From: Azolla caroliniana
Taxonomy: Eukaryota > Polypodiophyta
DNA: 64,000 nt
Assembly: GCA_043228905.1 (NCBI GenBank)
Contig: JBHGNT010000004.1
Coordinates: 4,402,001-4,466,000, forward strand
Direction: 5' to 3'
Below, piece after piece: positions 1 to 11,200 of this stretch; the stretch's first letter is position 1; every line of letters begins with the position of its first letter. The position numbers were made by a program, and so were the translations under genes. The notes beneath the pieces are model-generated. The model was not told the origin of the DNA. It worked only from the letters and a program-made list of their open reading frames with translations, and searched no databases.

Positions 1-132
1 AGAACTAGAAGATATATTTGCAAGAGATAAAATTACATCCACCTAGTGACTATATTACAAACTGTTTGTTTAAATACAATATAATCTAAGGCAACATCCC
101 TTTCTAGCTTTTACAAAAATAGCCATGATCTT

Positions 133-213
133 CGTGGATGGTAGGATTCGAACCTACGCGGGCAAACCCACATGATTTCTAGTCATGCCCGATAACCACT
201 CCGGCACATCCAC
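133..213 (-). tRNA. tRNA-Ser (AGA), type A copy
   Basis: One base differs from the array consensus, in the variable-arm loop. It has a 7-bp acceptor stem, D arm, anticodon AGA in the loop CTAGAAA, a 3-bp variable arm and a perfect TTCGAAT T-loop. The base after the acceptor is G, the usual serine discriminator. On the minus strand a T5 run begins about 14 nt past the 3' end, a possible Pol III terminator. TATATAT lies about 28-34 nt upstream. Confidence 0.88.
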
Positions 214-520
214 ATGAGGCCCAACAACATTGAAAATAGATATATATCATGTATCATTGGTTTAGGATGAAAATAAATGGGAAGCATACGCGATGTTGTG
301 CAGCTGAAGTGACTAGTGTGTCTGTGTGTAAGTAAGGCAATTAACAAAGAGACATAGCTTTGAACAAGAAGATCTATTAGCAAGTGATAAAAATACGTAC
401 ACCAAGTGATTTAGTTACGAAAGGTTGGTTTAAATACCATGTAACCTAAGACAACATCCCGTTCTAGTTTTTACAACACTAGTCTAGTATGTGTGACAAT
501 AGTCCTTGTACATGGTCTTT

Positions 521-560
521 GTGGATGGTAGCATTCAAACCCACATGATTTCGAGGCATA
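521..560 (-). pseudogene. Truncated tRNA-Ser 3' half
   Basis: It keeps the acceptor 3' strand, T arm and part of the anticodon arm, but has lost most of the variable arm and the whole 5' half. The same truncated form recurs once per higher-order unit (2103-2142, 3134-3173, 4410-4449, 5620-5659), at 7517-7556 and in degenerate form through the right-hand array, so it is an inherited part of the unit. Confidence 0.8.
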
Positions 561-602
561 ACTAGCCTAATATATATGACAATTGTCCATATACAAGACC
601 TT

Positions 603-683
603 CGTGCATGGTAGGATTCGAACCTACGCGGGCGAACCCACATGATTTCTAGTCATGCCCGATAACCACTCCGGCACATCCAC
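603..683 (-). tRNA. tRNA-Ser (AGA), type B copy with acceptor mismatch
   Basis: Identical to consensus except for one base in the 3' acceptor strand, which makes a G-G mismatch at acceptor pair 4. Anticodon AGA, T-loop and discriminator G are intact. Possibly impaired in processing. Confidence 0.78.
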
Positions 684-995
684 GTGAGGTCAAATAACAT
701 TGAAAATAGAAAATATTGTGTATTAAAGAAAAATCATTGACTTCCAAATGGTTGAACTTCATCTTCTCGAATATCCTATCATTGTTACAAGATCATAAAG
801 AAATGGGAAGCGTAGGTGATGTTGTGCAGAGGAAGTACTATATGTACGTAAGATAAGCAGGAGAGAGAGAGAGTGCTTTTAACCAGAAAATATATTAGTA
901 GGAGAAAGAGATATCCAATGAAAGGCAACATCCGTCTCTAGTTTTTACAACAAGTAGCCTAGTATATTTGACATTAGGTCTTTTACACAATGTTG

Positions 996-1075
996 GTGGG
1001 TGGTAGGATTCGAACCTACGCAGACGAACCCACATGATTTGTAGCCATGCCTGAGAACCACTACGGCACATCCAC
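996..1075 (-). pseudogene. Full-length tRNA-Ser relative with anticodon ACA
   Basis: Eight or more changes from consensus, including one that turns the anticodon from AGA to ACA. The anticodon stem still pairs through a G-T wobble. The variable arm and the D-stem side are damaged and the discriminator would be C, so it is probably a pseudogene. Confidence 0.7.
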
Positions 1076-1693
1076 ATGAGGCCCAATAACATTGAAAATA
1101 GAAAATATCAAGTATCATTTGTTTAAGATTGTTAATAAATGGGAAGTGTAGGTGATGGTATGCAGCAGAAGTAAGTAGTGTTTCTATGTGTAAGTAAGGA
1201 AATCATGAGAGAGAGAGAGAGCTTTGAACAAGAAGATTTATTAGGAGGTGATGAAATTAAATGCACCTAGTGATTTAGTTAGAAAAGGTTGATTTCCGAT
1301 AACCGCTTCGGCACATCCACGTGAGCTGAAACGAAATTGAAAATAGAGAATCTCATGTATTAAAGAAAAATCGTTGACTCCGAAATGGTTTAACTTCATC
1401 TTCTTGAATATTCTATTATTGGTTTAAGATAGCAAAGAAACGGGAAGGGTAGCTGATGTTGTGCAGAGGAAATGAGTCGTCCGTGTGTGTGCGTACGTAA
1501 GGCAAGCAGGAAAACGAGAGAGGGAGAGAGAGAGAGAGAGAGCTTAGAACTAGAAGATATATTTGCAGGAGATAAAATTACATCGACCTAGTGACTATGT
1601 TACAAACTGTTTGTTTAAATACAATATCATCTAAGGCAATATCCCTTTCTAGCTTTTACAAAAATAGCCTTGTAGGTCTTCTACATGATCTTT

Positions 1694-1773
1694 GTGGATG
1701 GTAGGATTCGTACCTACGCGGGTGAACCCACATGATTTCTAGTCATGCCCGATAACCACTCCTGCACATCCAC
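1694..1773 (-). pseudogene. tRNA-Ser (AGA) copy with damaged T-loop
   Basis: Type A position. The invariant second T of the T-loop (position 55) is A, which also breaks the internal B box, and a D-stem base is changed. Discriminator would be A, not G. Confidence 0.75.
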
Positions 1774-1903
1774 ATGAGGCCCAACAACATTGAAAATAGA
1801 TATATATAATGTATCATTGGTTTAGGATGAAAATAAATGGGAAGCGTACGTGATGTTGTGCAGTTGAAGTGACTAGTGTGTCTGTGTGTAAGTAAGCCAA
1901 TCA

Positions 1904-1942
<39 letters not shown>

Positions 1943-2184
1943 TGAACAAGAAGATCTATTAGCAAGTGGTAAAAATACGTCCACCTAGTGATTTAGTTAC
2001 AAAACGTTGGTTTAAATACCATGTAATCTAAGACAACATCCCGTTCTAGTTTTTACAACACTAGTCTAGTATGTGTGACAATAGTTCTTCTACATGGTCT
2101 TTGTGGATGGTAGCATTCGAACCCATATGATTTCGAGGCATAACTAGCCTAATATATATGACAATTGTCCATATACAAGACCTT

Positions 2185-2265
2185 CGTGGATGGTAGGATT
2201 CGAACCTACGCGGGCGAACCCACATGATTTCTAGTCATGCCCGATAACCACTCCGGCACATCCAC
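2185..2265 (-). tRNA. tRNA-Ser (AGA), exact consensus copy
   Basis: Exact array consensus with all arms paired, anticodon AGA and B box GGTTCGAATCC. Type B position. No run of four or more T occurs on the minus strand for roughly 200 nt downstream, unlike type A copies. Confidence 0.9.
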
Positions 2266-2704
2266 GTGAGGTCAAATAACATTGAAAATAGAAAATATCA
2301 TGTATCATTGTTTTAAGATTGTTAATAAATGGGAAATGTAGGTGATGTTATGCAACGTAACAAAGTAGTGTGTCTATGTGTAAGTAAGGAAATCAAGGGA
2401 GAGAGAGAGAACTTTGAACAAGAAGATTTATTAGGAGGTGATGAAATTAAATGCACCTAGTGATTTAGTTAGAAAAGGTTGATTTCCGATAACCACTTCA
2501 GCGTACGGGATGTTGTGCAGGAAAACGAGAGAGGGAGAGAGAGAGAGAGAGAGCTCAGAACTAGAAGATATATTTGCAGGAGATAAAATTACATCGACCT
2601 AGTGACTATGTTACAAACTGTTTGTTTAAATACAATATCATCTAAGGCAATATCCCTTTCTAGCTTTTACAAAAATAGCCTTGTAGGTCTTCTACATGAT
2701 CTTT

Positions 2705-2784
2705 GTGGATGGTAGGATTCGTACCTACGCGGGTGAACCCACATGATTTCTAGAGAGGCCCGATAACCACTCCGGCACATCCAC
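2705..2784 (-). pseudogene. tRNA-Ser copy with broken anticodon stem
   Basis: Type A position. It shares the T-loop position-55 change with the copy at 1694 and has three extra changes that unpair the anticodon stem. The shared lesion shows the two copies are duplicates of an already mutated unit. Confidence 0.75.
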
Positions 2785-2921
2785 ATGAGGCCCAACAACA
2801 TTGAAAATAGATATATATCATGTATCATTGGTTTAGGATGAAAATAAATGGGAAGCGTACGGGATGTTGTGCAGTTGAAGTGACTAGTGTGTCTGTGTGT
2901 AAGGCAATCAATAGAGAGAGA

Positions 2922-2973
<52 letters not shown>

Positions 2974-3215
2974 TGAACAAGAAGATCTATTAGCAAGTGG
3001 TAAAAATACGTCCACCTAGTGATTTAGTTACAAAACGTTGGTTTAAATACCATGTAATCTAAGACAACATCCCGTTCTAGTTTTTACAACACTAGTCTAG
3101 TATGTGTGACAATAGTTCTTCTACATGGTCTTTGTGGATGGTAGCATTCGAACCCATATGATTTCGAGGTATAACTAGCCTAATATATATGACAATTGTC
3201 CATATACAAGACCTT

Positions 3216-3296
3216 CGTGGATGGTAGGATTCGAACCTACGCGGGCGAACCCACATGATTTCTAGTCATGCCCGATAACCACTCCGGCACATCCAC
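3216..3296 (-). tRNA. tRNA-Ser (AGA), exact consensus copy
   Basis: Exact array consensus with discriminator G. Type B position, flanks near identical to those at 2185 and 4492. Confidence 0.9.
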
Positions 3297-3744
3297 GTGA
3301 GGTCAAATAACATTGAAAATAGAAAATATCATGTATCATTGGTTTAAGATTGTTAATAAATGGGAAATGTAGGTGATGTTATGCAACGTAACAAAGTAGT
3401 GTGTCTATGTGTAAGTTAGGAAATCAAGAGAGAGAGAGAGAGCTCTAAACAAGAAGATTTATTAGGAGGTGATGAAATTAAATGCACCTAGTGATTTAGT
3501 TAGAAAAGGTTGATTTCGGATAACCACTTCAGCACATCCACGTGAGCTGAAACGAAATTGAAAATAGAGAATCTCATGTATTAAAGAAAAATCGTTGACT
3601 TCGAAATGGTTTAATTTCATCTTCTTCAATATTCTACTATTGGTTTAAGATTGTAAAGAAATGAGAAGGGCAGCTAATGTTGTGCAGAGGAAATGAGTCG
3701 TCCGTGTGTGTGCATACGTGACGTAAGCAGGACAACGAGAGAGG

Positions 3745-3808
<64 letters not shown>

Positions 3809-3973
3809 TAGAGAGAGAGAGAGCTCGGAACTAGAAGATATATTTGCAGGAGATAAAATTACATCGACCTAGTGACTATGTTACAAACTGTTTGTTTAAA
3901 TACAATATCATCTAAAGCAACATCCCTTTCTAGCTTTTACAAAAATAGCCTAGTAGGTCTTCTACATGATCTT

Positions 3974-4054
3974 CGTGGATGGTAGGATTCGAACCTACGC
4001 GGGTGAACCCACATGATTTCTAGTCATGCCCGATAACCACTCCGGCACATCCAC
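3974..4054 (-). tRNA. tRNA-Ser (AGA), type A copy
   Basis: One change, in the variable arm. A T5 run lies about 30 nt past the 3' end (minus strand) and TATATAT about 28-34 nt upstream of the 5' end, an arrangement like that of plant tRNA genes. Confidence 0.9.
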
Positions 4055-4191
4055 ATGAGGCCCAACAACATTGAAAATAGATATATATCATGTATCATTG
4101 GTTTAGGATGAAAATAAATGGGAAGCGTACGGGATGTTGTGCAGTTGAAGTGACTAGTGTGTCTGTGTGTAAGGCAATCAATAGAGAGAGA

Positions 4192-4249
<58 letters not shown>

Positions 4250-4491
4250 TGAACAAGAAGATCTATTAGCAAGTGGTAAAAATACGTCCACCTAGTGATT
4301 TAGTTACAAAACGTTGGTTTAAATACCATGTAATCTAAGATAACATCCCGTTCTAGTTTTTACAACACTAGTCTAGTATGTGTGACAATAGTTCTTCTAC
4401 ATGGTCTTTGTGGATGGTAGCATTCGAACCCATATGATTTCGAGGCATAACTAGCCTAATATATATGACAATTGTCCATATACAAGACCTT

Positions 4492-4572
4492 CGTGGATGG
4501 TAGGATTCGAACCTACGCGGGCGAACCCACATGATTTCTAGTCATGCCCGATAACCACTCCGGCACATCCAC
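4492..4572 (-). tRNA. tRNA-Ser (AGA), exact consensus copy
   Basis: Exact array consensus with discriminator G. Type B position, lacking a nearby T-run terminator. Confidence 0.9.
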
Positions 4573-5016
4573 GTGAGGTCAAATAACATTGAAAATAGAA
4601 AATATCATGTATCATTGGTTTAAGATTGTTGATAAATGGGAAATGTAGGTGATGTTATGCAACGTAACAAAGTAGTGTGTCTATGTGTAAGTTAGGAAAT
4701 CAAGAGAGAGAGAGAGAGCTCTGAACAAGAAGATTTATTAGGAGGTGATGAAATTAAATGCACCTAGTGATTTAGTTAGAAAAGGTTGATTTCGGATAAC
4801 CACTTCAGCACATCCACGTGAGCTGAAACGAAATTGAAAATAGAAAATCTCATGTGTTAAAGAAAAATCGTTGACTTCGAAATGGTTTAATTTCATCTTC
4901 TTCAATATTCTACTATTGGTTTAAGATTGTAAAGAAATGAGAAGGGTAGCTAATGTTGTGTAGAGGAAATGAGTCGTCCGTGTGTGTGCATACGTGACGT
5001 AAGCAGGACAACGAGA

Positions 5017-5054
<38 letters not shown>

Positions 5055-5213
5055 GAGAGAGAGCTCGAAACTAGAAGATATATTTGCAGGAGATAAAATT
5101 ACATCGACCTAGTGACTATGTTACAAACTGTTTGTTTAAATACAATATCATCTAAGGCAACATCCCTTTCTAGCTTTTACAAAAATAGCCTAGTAGGTCT
5201 TCTACATGATCTT

Positions 5214-5294
5214 CGTGGATGGTAGGATTCGAACCTACGCGGGTGAACCCACATGATTTCTAGTCATGCCCGATAACCACTCCGACACATCCAC
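5214..5294 (-). tRNA. tRNA-Ser (AGA), type A copy
   Basis: Two changes: one in the variable arm and C to T at the first D-stem position, which leaves a G-T wobble. A T5 run lies about 30 nt downstream. Confidence 0.85.
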
Positions 5295-5701
5295 ATGAGG
5301 CCCAACAACATTGAAAATAGATATATATCATGTATCATTGGTTTAGGATGAAAATAAATGGGAAGCGTACGTGATGTTGTGCAGTTGAAGTGACTAGTGT
5401 GTCTGTGTGTAAGAAAGGCAATTAAAAAAGAGAGAAATAGAGAGAGAGAGAGAGAGCTTTGAACAAGAAGATCTATTAGCAAGTGGTAAAAATACGTCCA
5501 CCTAGTGATTTAGCTACAAAACGTTGGTTTAAATACCATGTAATCTAAGACAACATCCCGTTCTAGTTTTTACAACACTAGTCTAGTATGTGTGACAATA
5601 GTTCTTCTACATGGTCTTTGTGGATGGTAGCATTCGAACCCATATGATTTCGAGGCATAACTAGCCTAATATATATGACAATTGTCCATATACAAGACCT
5701 T

Positions 5702-5782
5702 CGTGGATGGTAGGATTCGAACCTACGCGGGCGAACCCACATGATTTCTAGTCATGCCCGATAACCACTCCGGCACATCCAC
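5702..5782 (-). tRNA. tRNA-Ser (AGA), exact consensus copy
   Basis: Exact array consensus, last type B copy before the first LINE insertion. Confidence 0.9.
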
Positions 5783-6010
5783 GTGAGGTCAAATAACATT
5801 GAAAATAGAAAATATCATGTATCATTGTTTTAAGATTGTTAATAAATGGGAAATGTAGGTGATGTTATGCAACGTAACAAAGTAGTGTGTCTATGTGTAA
5901 GTAAGGAAATCAAGGGAGAGAGAGAGAACTTTGAACAAGAAGATTTATTAGGAGGTGATGAAATTAAATGCACCTAGTGATTTAGTTAGAAAAGGTTGAT
6001 TTCGGATAAC

Positions 6011-6935
6011 CTACATATACTTTCATCCCTACCGACTCCATTAGTACGGCCATTCTCAATCTCAAGTTGGTGAGATGATATTCTAAGTTGTCCAATGGCG
6101 ACCCTTAGTGGATGTGGTAAGAATACATCTAGATATTTTGGGCCAGTGATAAAACCTAACTTAGAGAAGTGCATGAAGTGTTCCTTATAGTACAACATTT
6201 TAGATGGGAGTGGCTCTCGTGGGGTGATCCTTTTATACCGAGTGTAAATTTGCCATATGTCTTGGCGTATTACTTTATTGGTGTCCTCATGAGAGATTAA
6301 TGTGTTATCAATCTTGTGGTTGTATCTAAGGGGAGGTAGGATATTAATGTCTAGACCATTTGCAAGTGGCCAACTCATCATCATGTCATACCATGAGCTA
6401 GTATAGCAGGACTCATACAATGATCGAGAGGCCTTAAAGGCTTGATGAGATATTCTATCATGTGGTTGGCTATGTATCCTATGAAGAAAGACTACAAGTT
6501 GGAAAAGTGCCTCTACTAACATTGGGGGTAACGTGAATTCAGACCTAATAATGTCATGTGGTACTGTCGATTTGTTTCGGAGTTGCCGTGATAACATCAT
6601 CACCAATGGTCTCTCTAATTGCGTCCACATGGAAGATGGTAATCCTAGAGCCCAAACCGCTGATGTATACATGAGGGAGGGGGTCACTAATGAGTGAAAG
6701 AGCCACCCTTTAGTCCGTGGCTCTTGAAAGTATGCTAGGTGGCATTGTCTCTCTAGGAGTGAGAGGGATACATGTCGTCTCGTAAATCTATGCTTCGCAG
6801 CCTGTGTCATTGAAAATTTACCTGAACGAGCACTGAAAGTGACTCCGAGATAGATGTAGGATCCAACCACCTCAATTGGGTTATGGGAGATAGTTAGGTG
6901 ACAATTAGCTTTAACATGGGCCGATGTGTGGAAGA
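6011..6935 (-). pseudogene. LINE ORF2 fragment (post-RT region), truncated at both ends
   Basis: The minus-strand frame encodes part of a non-LTR retrotransposon ORF2 downstream of the catalytic RT motif, colinear with the elements at 12.8-14.3 kb and 19.6-21.7 kb (shared segments around VVGSYIYLGVTFSAR and RQLRNKSTVPHDIIR). It has neither the RT active site nor the C-terminal zinc knuckle. The upper junction lies where the LINE sequence GTGTGGAAGA meets a (GA)n tract. The lower junction is inside a tRNA 5'-half fragment at a 6-bp match (ATAACC) shared by LINE and tRNA. It is a dead fragment. Confidence 0.85.
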
Positions 6936-7111
6936 GAGAGAGAGAGAGCACGAAACCAGAAGAAATATTAGCAGGAGATAAAATTACATCCACCTAGTGA
7001 CTAAGTTACAGAATTATTTTTTTAATACGATCTAATTTAAAGGAATATCCCTTTCTAGCTTTTACAACAATAGCCTAGTATATCCGACAAGAGGTTTTTT
7101 ACATGATCTTC

Positions 7112-7191
7112 GTGGATGGTATGATTCGAACCTACGCGAGTTAACCCACATGACTTCTAGTCATGCCCGATAACCACTCTGGCACATCCAA
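7112..7191 (-). pseudogene. tRNA-Ser relative, degenerate
   Basis: Full length with anticodon AGA, but seven changes including the first acceptor pair, the T stem and the base 3' of the anticodon. Confidence 0.7.
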
Positions 7192-7599
7192 AAGACGCCC
7201 AACAACATTGAAAATACATAATATCATGTATCACTGGTTTAGGAGTAAATAAATGGCAAGCGTATATGATGTTGTGAAGCTGAAGTGACTATTGTGTCTG
7301 TGTGTAACTAAGGCAATCAGGAGAGAGAGAAACAAAGAGAGAGAGAGAGAGAACTTTGAACAAGAAGATTTATTAGCAAGTCATAAAATTACATCCACCT
7401 AGTGATTTAGTTACAAAAGGTTGGTTTAAATATCATGTAACCTAAGGCAACATCCCATTCTAGTCTTTACAACACTAGTCAAGTATGTGTGACAATAGTC
7501 CTTGTACGTGATCTTTGTGGATGGTAGCATTCAAACCCACATGATTTCAAGGCATAACTAGCCTAATATATCCAACAATTGTCCATAATACAAGATCAT

Positions 7600-7680
7600 C
7601 GTGGATGGTAGGATTCGAACCTACGCGGGCGAACCCACATGATTTCTAGTCATGCCCGATAACCACTCCGGCACATCCAC
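7600..7680 (-). tRNA. tRNA-Ser (AGA), exact consensus copy
   Basis: Exact consensus with discriminator G, although neighbouring copies at 7112 and 7992 are degenerate. A truncated 3' half (7517-7556) lies just downstream on the minus strand. Confidence 0.88.
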
Positions 7681-7991
7681 GTGAGATCAAATGATATTGA
7701 AAATAGAAAATATTGTGTATTAAAGAAAAATTGTTTTAACTTCATTTTCTCGAATATATTATCATTATTTTAAGATCGTAAAGAAATGTGAAGCGTAGGT
7801 GATGTTATGTAGAGGAAGCAAACCGACTATGTGTACGTAAGATAAGCACGAGAGAGAGAGTGAGTAAGAGATAGAGAGCTTGGAACCATATTAGTAGGAG
7901 AGAGACATATCCAATGTAATGGCAACATCCCTCTCTAGTTTAAATAACAATAGCCTAGTATATTCGACAGTAGGTCTTTTACATGATGTTC

Positions 7992-8071
7992 GTGGGTGGT
8001 AGGATTCGAACCTACCCAGGCGAACCCACATGATTTCTAGTCATGCTCGATAACCACTCCGGCAAATCCAC
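7992..8071 (-). pseudogene. tRNA-Ser relative, degenerate
   Basis: Five changes, among them an acceptor mismatch, a T-stem change and a change at the linker after the acceptor stem. Anticodon AGA kept. Confidence 0.65.
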
Positions 8072-8290
8072 ATGAGGCCCAATAACATTGAAAATAGAAA
8101 ATATCAATTATCATTGGTTTAAGATTTTAAATAAATGGGAAGTGTACGTGATGTTTTGCAACGGAAGTAACTAGTGTGTGTATTTGTAAGTAAGACAATC
8201 AGGAGAGAGAGAGAGAGAGAGATAGATAGATAGATTATATTATCGTCTTCGGAGATCAAATATGACCTATGAGACCAAAAATATTACATT

Positions 8291-11200
8291 TCACGTGATA
8301 CGTGTGAAAGTGAGTAGTGACTCTCGATGTTCAAGAACTTTACCAATGAATGTTGCAATCGAGAGTGCACATTGTGGTTGTGAGAGGAATTCATGCAAAG
8401 ATTGGGCTCGATCGAAGAGATGTGGAAAGCATGGTCGAATATGATCAAAGGCAGAGCATTGTATCAAAGTGTGATACTCAGACTCGCGAACTTGTTTAGG
8501 GCAAAGTGTGCATAGCCGACCACTCTCATCACTTGTACCCCAACGCCCTGTTTCACATCGCAATGCATGTGAGCTAAGTCGCATGGAAGCAATGGTTCGA
8601 ATGGCAGATAACGGTATGCGCTCTAACATGTATGGATGTGTACGATTTCCCCGTTCCGCAAAGAATATGGTTTTGTAGTTAGGTGCAACATGTGTAGTAT
8701 AATGTGTGAAGCGTGAGCCTCCACATTTGTCCCATGTCATGATACATTGGCGTTGCAAAAATGCCTCATTTACAGAGGAATCTAATGATGCATCATGAAG
8801 CAAGTGTCTCGCATCCCATCTACCAAACCATTTTTCTATATCTTGCATCCAACCGGAACACAAAATTTTGCTTTTATGCGTCTTTTGGATCTTTTTGCTT
8901 GGTTCCCACGCAATTCTAGGAAGTCGATGTGAGGGACTTTTTTGAACCTTAAGCATGTATTCAACAACCCTTTCCATGGCCACGATCTCAATGGGAAGCG
9001 ATCCCGTCTCAAGGAGGAGCAGGGTGTAGGGCGTTTGTTTCTTAACTTGTAGAAACTTGGTAAGAAAATGCTTTTGGACATTTTCAAACTCTTTCCACAT
9101 AGACTTAGGGATGCTACCGCCCCATACTTCCACCCCATAGAGAAGAACTGGTGTCACCAAAGTGTCAAAAAGATATTTCTTGATGACCCAACACTTAATA
9201 TCTCCAAGATTGCATGTGTTCTCAAATGCATAGTATGCTCGTTTGCCCGCCTCTAAGCGGCGTGTAGCACATTCATTCCATCTATGATTTGAAGGAACTT
9301 CAAGGCCAAGATATTTGAAGCTTTCCACACATTCAAGTGGCTCATTGTTGTACATAATGCATGGTTTATCTCTTTTTTGGCTCTTCACAAGCATAATCTT
9401 TGTTTTAGAGCTATTGACACTTAATTTAGTATGCATGCAAAATTTTTCCAATGCCTTCATAAGCTTTTGTGCATCTCCTAAAGTATTTGCAAAAAGCACT
9501 ACGTCATCTGCATATAGCAAAAGCATAATCACAACATTCCCAATGGCAACTTCTTCAACACATTCTTCCTTTGCAAACTTGGTAACCATTTCTTCCAATT
9601 CATCAATGCATAGACCAAATAGTGTTGGTGAGAGTGGGCATCCTTGCTTAACACCAATAGTGCTTTTGAAAAAATCTGAAAGTTTATCTTTCATGCGCAC
9701 ACAACATATAACCTTCTCATAAATTCGGGAAATTGCAAGCATATATTCACTTGGCACCTCAAGTTCTTCCATTCGCCTCCAAAGATGCTCACGAGGTACC
9801 ATATCAAAAGCTTTCTTGAAGTCTACAAAGCAACAATATAAACCTTTACCTCTAAGGCGACTTTCCTCCATTAATACTCGGAGGGTGATAAGGTGATCAA
9901 TGGTGCTATGGTGTTTCCGAAAGCCAGCTTGTCCATAAGCTCTCTTACCACTTTTTTCAGCCCATACACTTATCTTTGATTCCATTATACATCCAAATAG
10001 TTTTGCCATTAATGAGCCAACCATGATGGTTCGATAGTTGTTTACATTATTTATATCTCCACCTTTATGTAAAGGTTTGATCCAATTTGTAGTCCAATCG
10101 TACGGCATACCATTTTGCAATGCATCATTAAACATATCGCTTATCCATATATGTGCTTCCTTTCCCGTCCATTTGAGCATTTCAGCCTTTATACATTGAA
10201 GATCGCTTGCCTTTCGAGAGGCCAATTTCTTAAGTCCTATGCATATATCTTCAATTGTAAAGAAGGAAGGCATATGTGAAAGAGAACCATAACACATCAT
10301 CTTTCCGGCAAGAGATAACTCATATAAATTCTTACAATGCATAGACAAGTCGTGAAGAGTTAAGTCACCATAACTCTCAACACGTTTTCCCTTTAGATTT
10401 CCCCAAAATTTAGCACATGCATGTGCTTTCTCTTGCGTTTGGATAAATTGTTGAGTAACTTCCCATATTCTTCTCTTTCTTTGAATAAGCCTTTTATACT
10501 CATGCAAATGCTTTTGGTAATTCTCTTTATCCTTAACTACATCCAAAACCATAAGGCACTTTCGAGCTTCACGACATTCTTTATCAAACCATTTTTTCCT
10601 AAGTTTCTTGGTGCATTTCCAAGATGTGCGGTTGGTCGAAAAACATTTGTTTGTACATGAGAGAATGACTTTCTTGAAAGCTTCCCATTTGCATTCTAGT
10701 GTGGCACCATGTTGTATCTTTGTCATTTGTAACATATCCTCAACCATCTTGGAATACATGGGTGCTCGCTTAAGGTTCATGCTCAAGTGCGGTTGTTTAT
10801 TATCTTCAATAGCCTTCTCACAATCAAACCTATGCATACATTTGAGATCAATACATAAAGGCCTATGATCTGATTCCGGTGTCCATTCACCAAGTGAGAA
10901 TTTATGTATACGATCCAAAATACCTTCGGAAAGTAGCACATAATCAATCACACTATTTCCGTTGTATTTTCTACATGTAAAACCATTAGTGTTGGGCCAT
11001 AAGGAAATACCATTTACAATAAGCAATCCGGTACTATTGCACATTTGTAGGAGTAACTTCCCAAATTGGTTCGGATCTTTTTCATCGCTAGAAGAGCGGT
11101 TATACATTTGCATATCCTCTTGCATCCTTGAGATATGTGGCATGAAAGATTCTTTTGAATCAAGTTGGAAACTTCTTGTACGAGCATTCATGTCACCAAA

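Larger units (their letters stand above)
1..5985. repeat. Higher-order tandem array of tRNA-Ser(AGA) units
   Basis: The stretch is a tandem repeat whose larger unit is about 1.25 kb. One unit holds a full tRNA (type A at 134, 1694, 2705, 3975, 5215), a (GA)n tract, a truncated tRNA 3' half (521, 2103, 3134, 4410, 5620), a second full tRNA (type B at 604, 2186, 3217, 4493, 5703), another (GA)n tract and a 25-bp tRNA 5'-half fragment (1296, 2486, 3517, 4793). Spacer DNA is conserved along with the tRNAs, as expected of an array homogenised by unequal exchange. The unit around 2500 has lost about 250 bp. No protein gene was found; Leu/Ser-rich reading frames here come from translating (CT)n. Confidence 0.9.

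Noticed and set aside
2667-2996. Leu/Ser-repeat reading frames starting MLIDLLVQSS and recurring across the array
   Set aside because: They are translations of (CT)n followed by array spacer and the tRNA, and differ only in the length of the GA tract. There is no gene.
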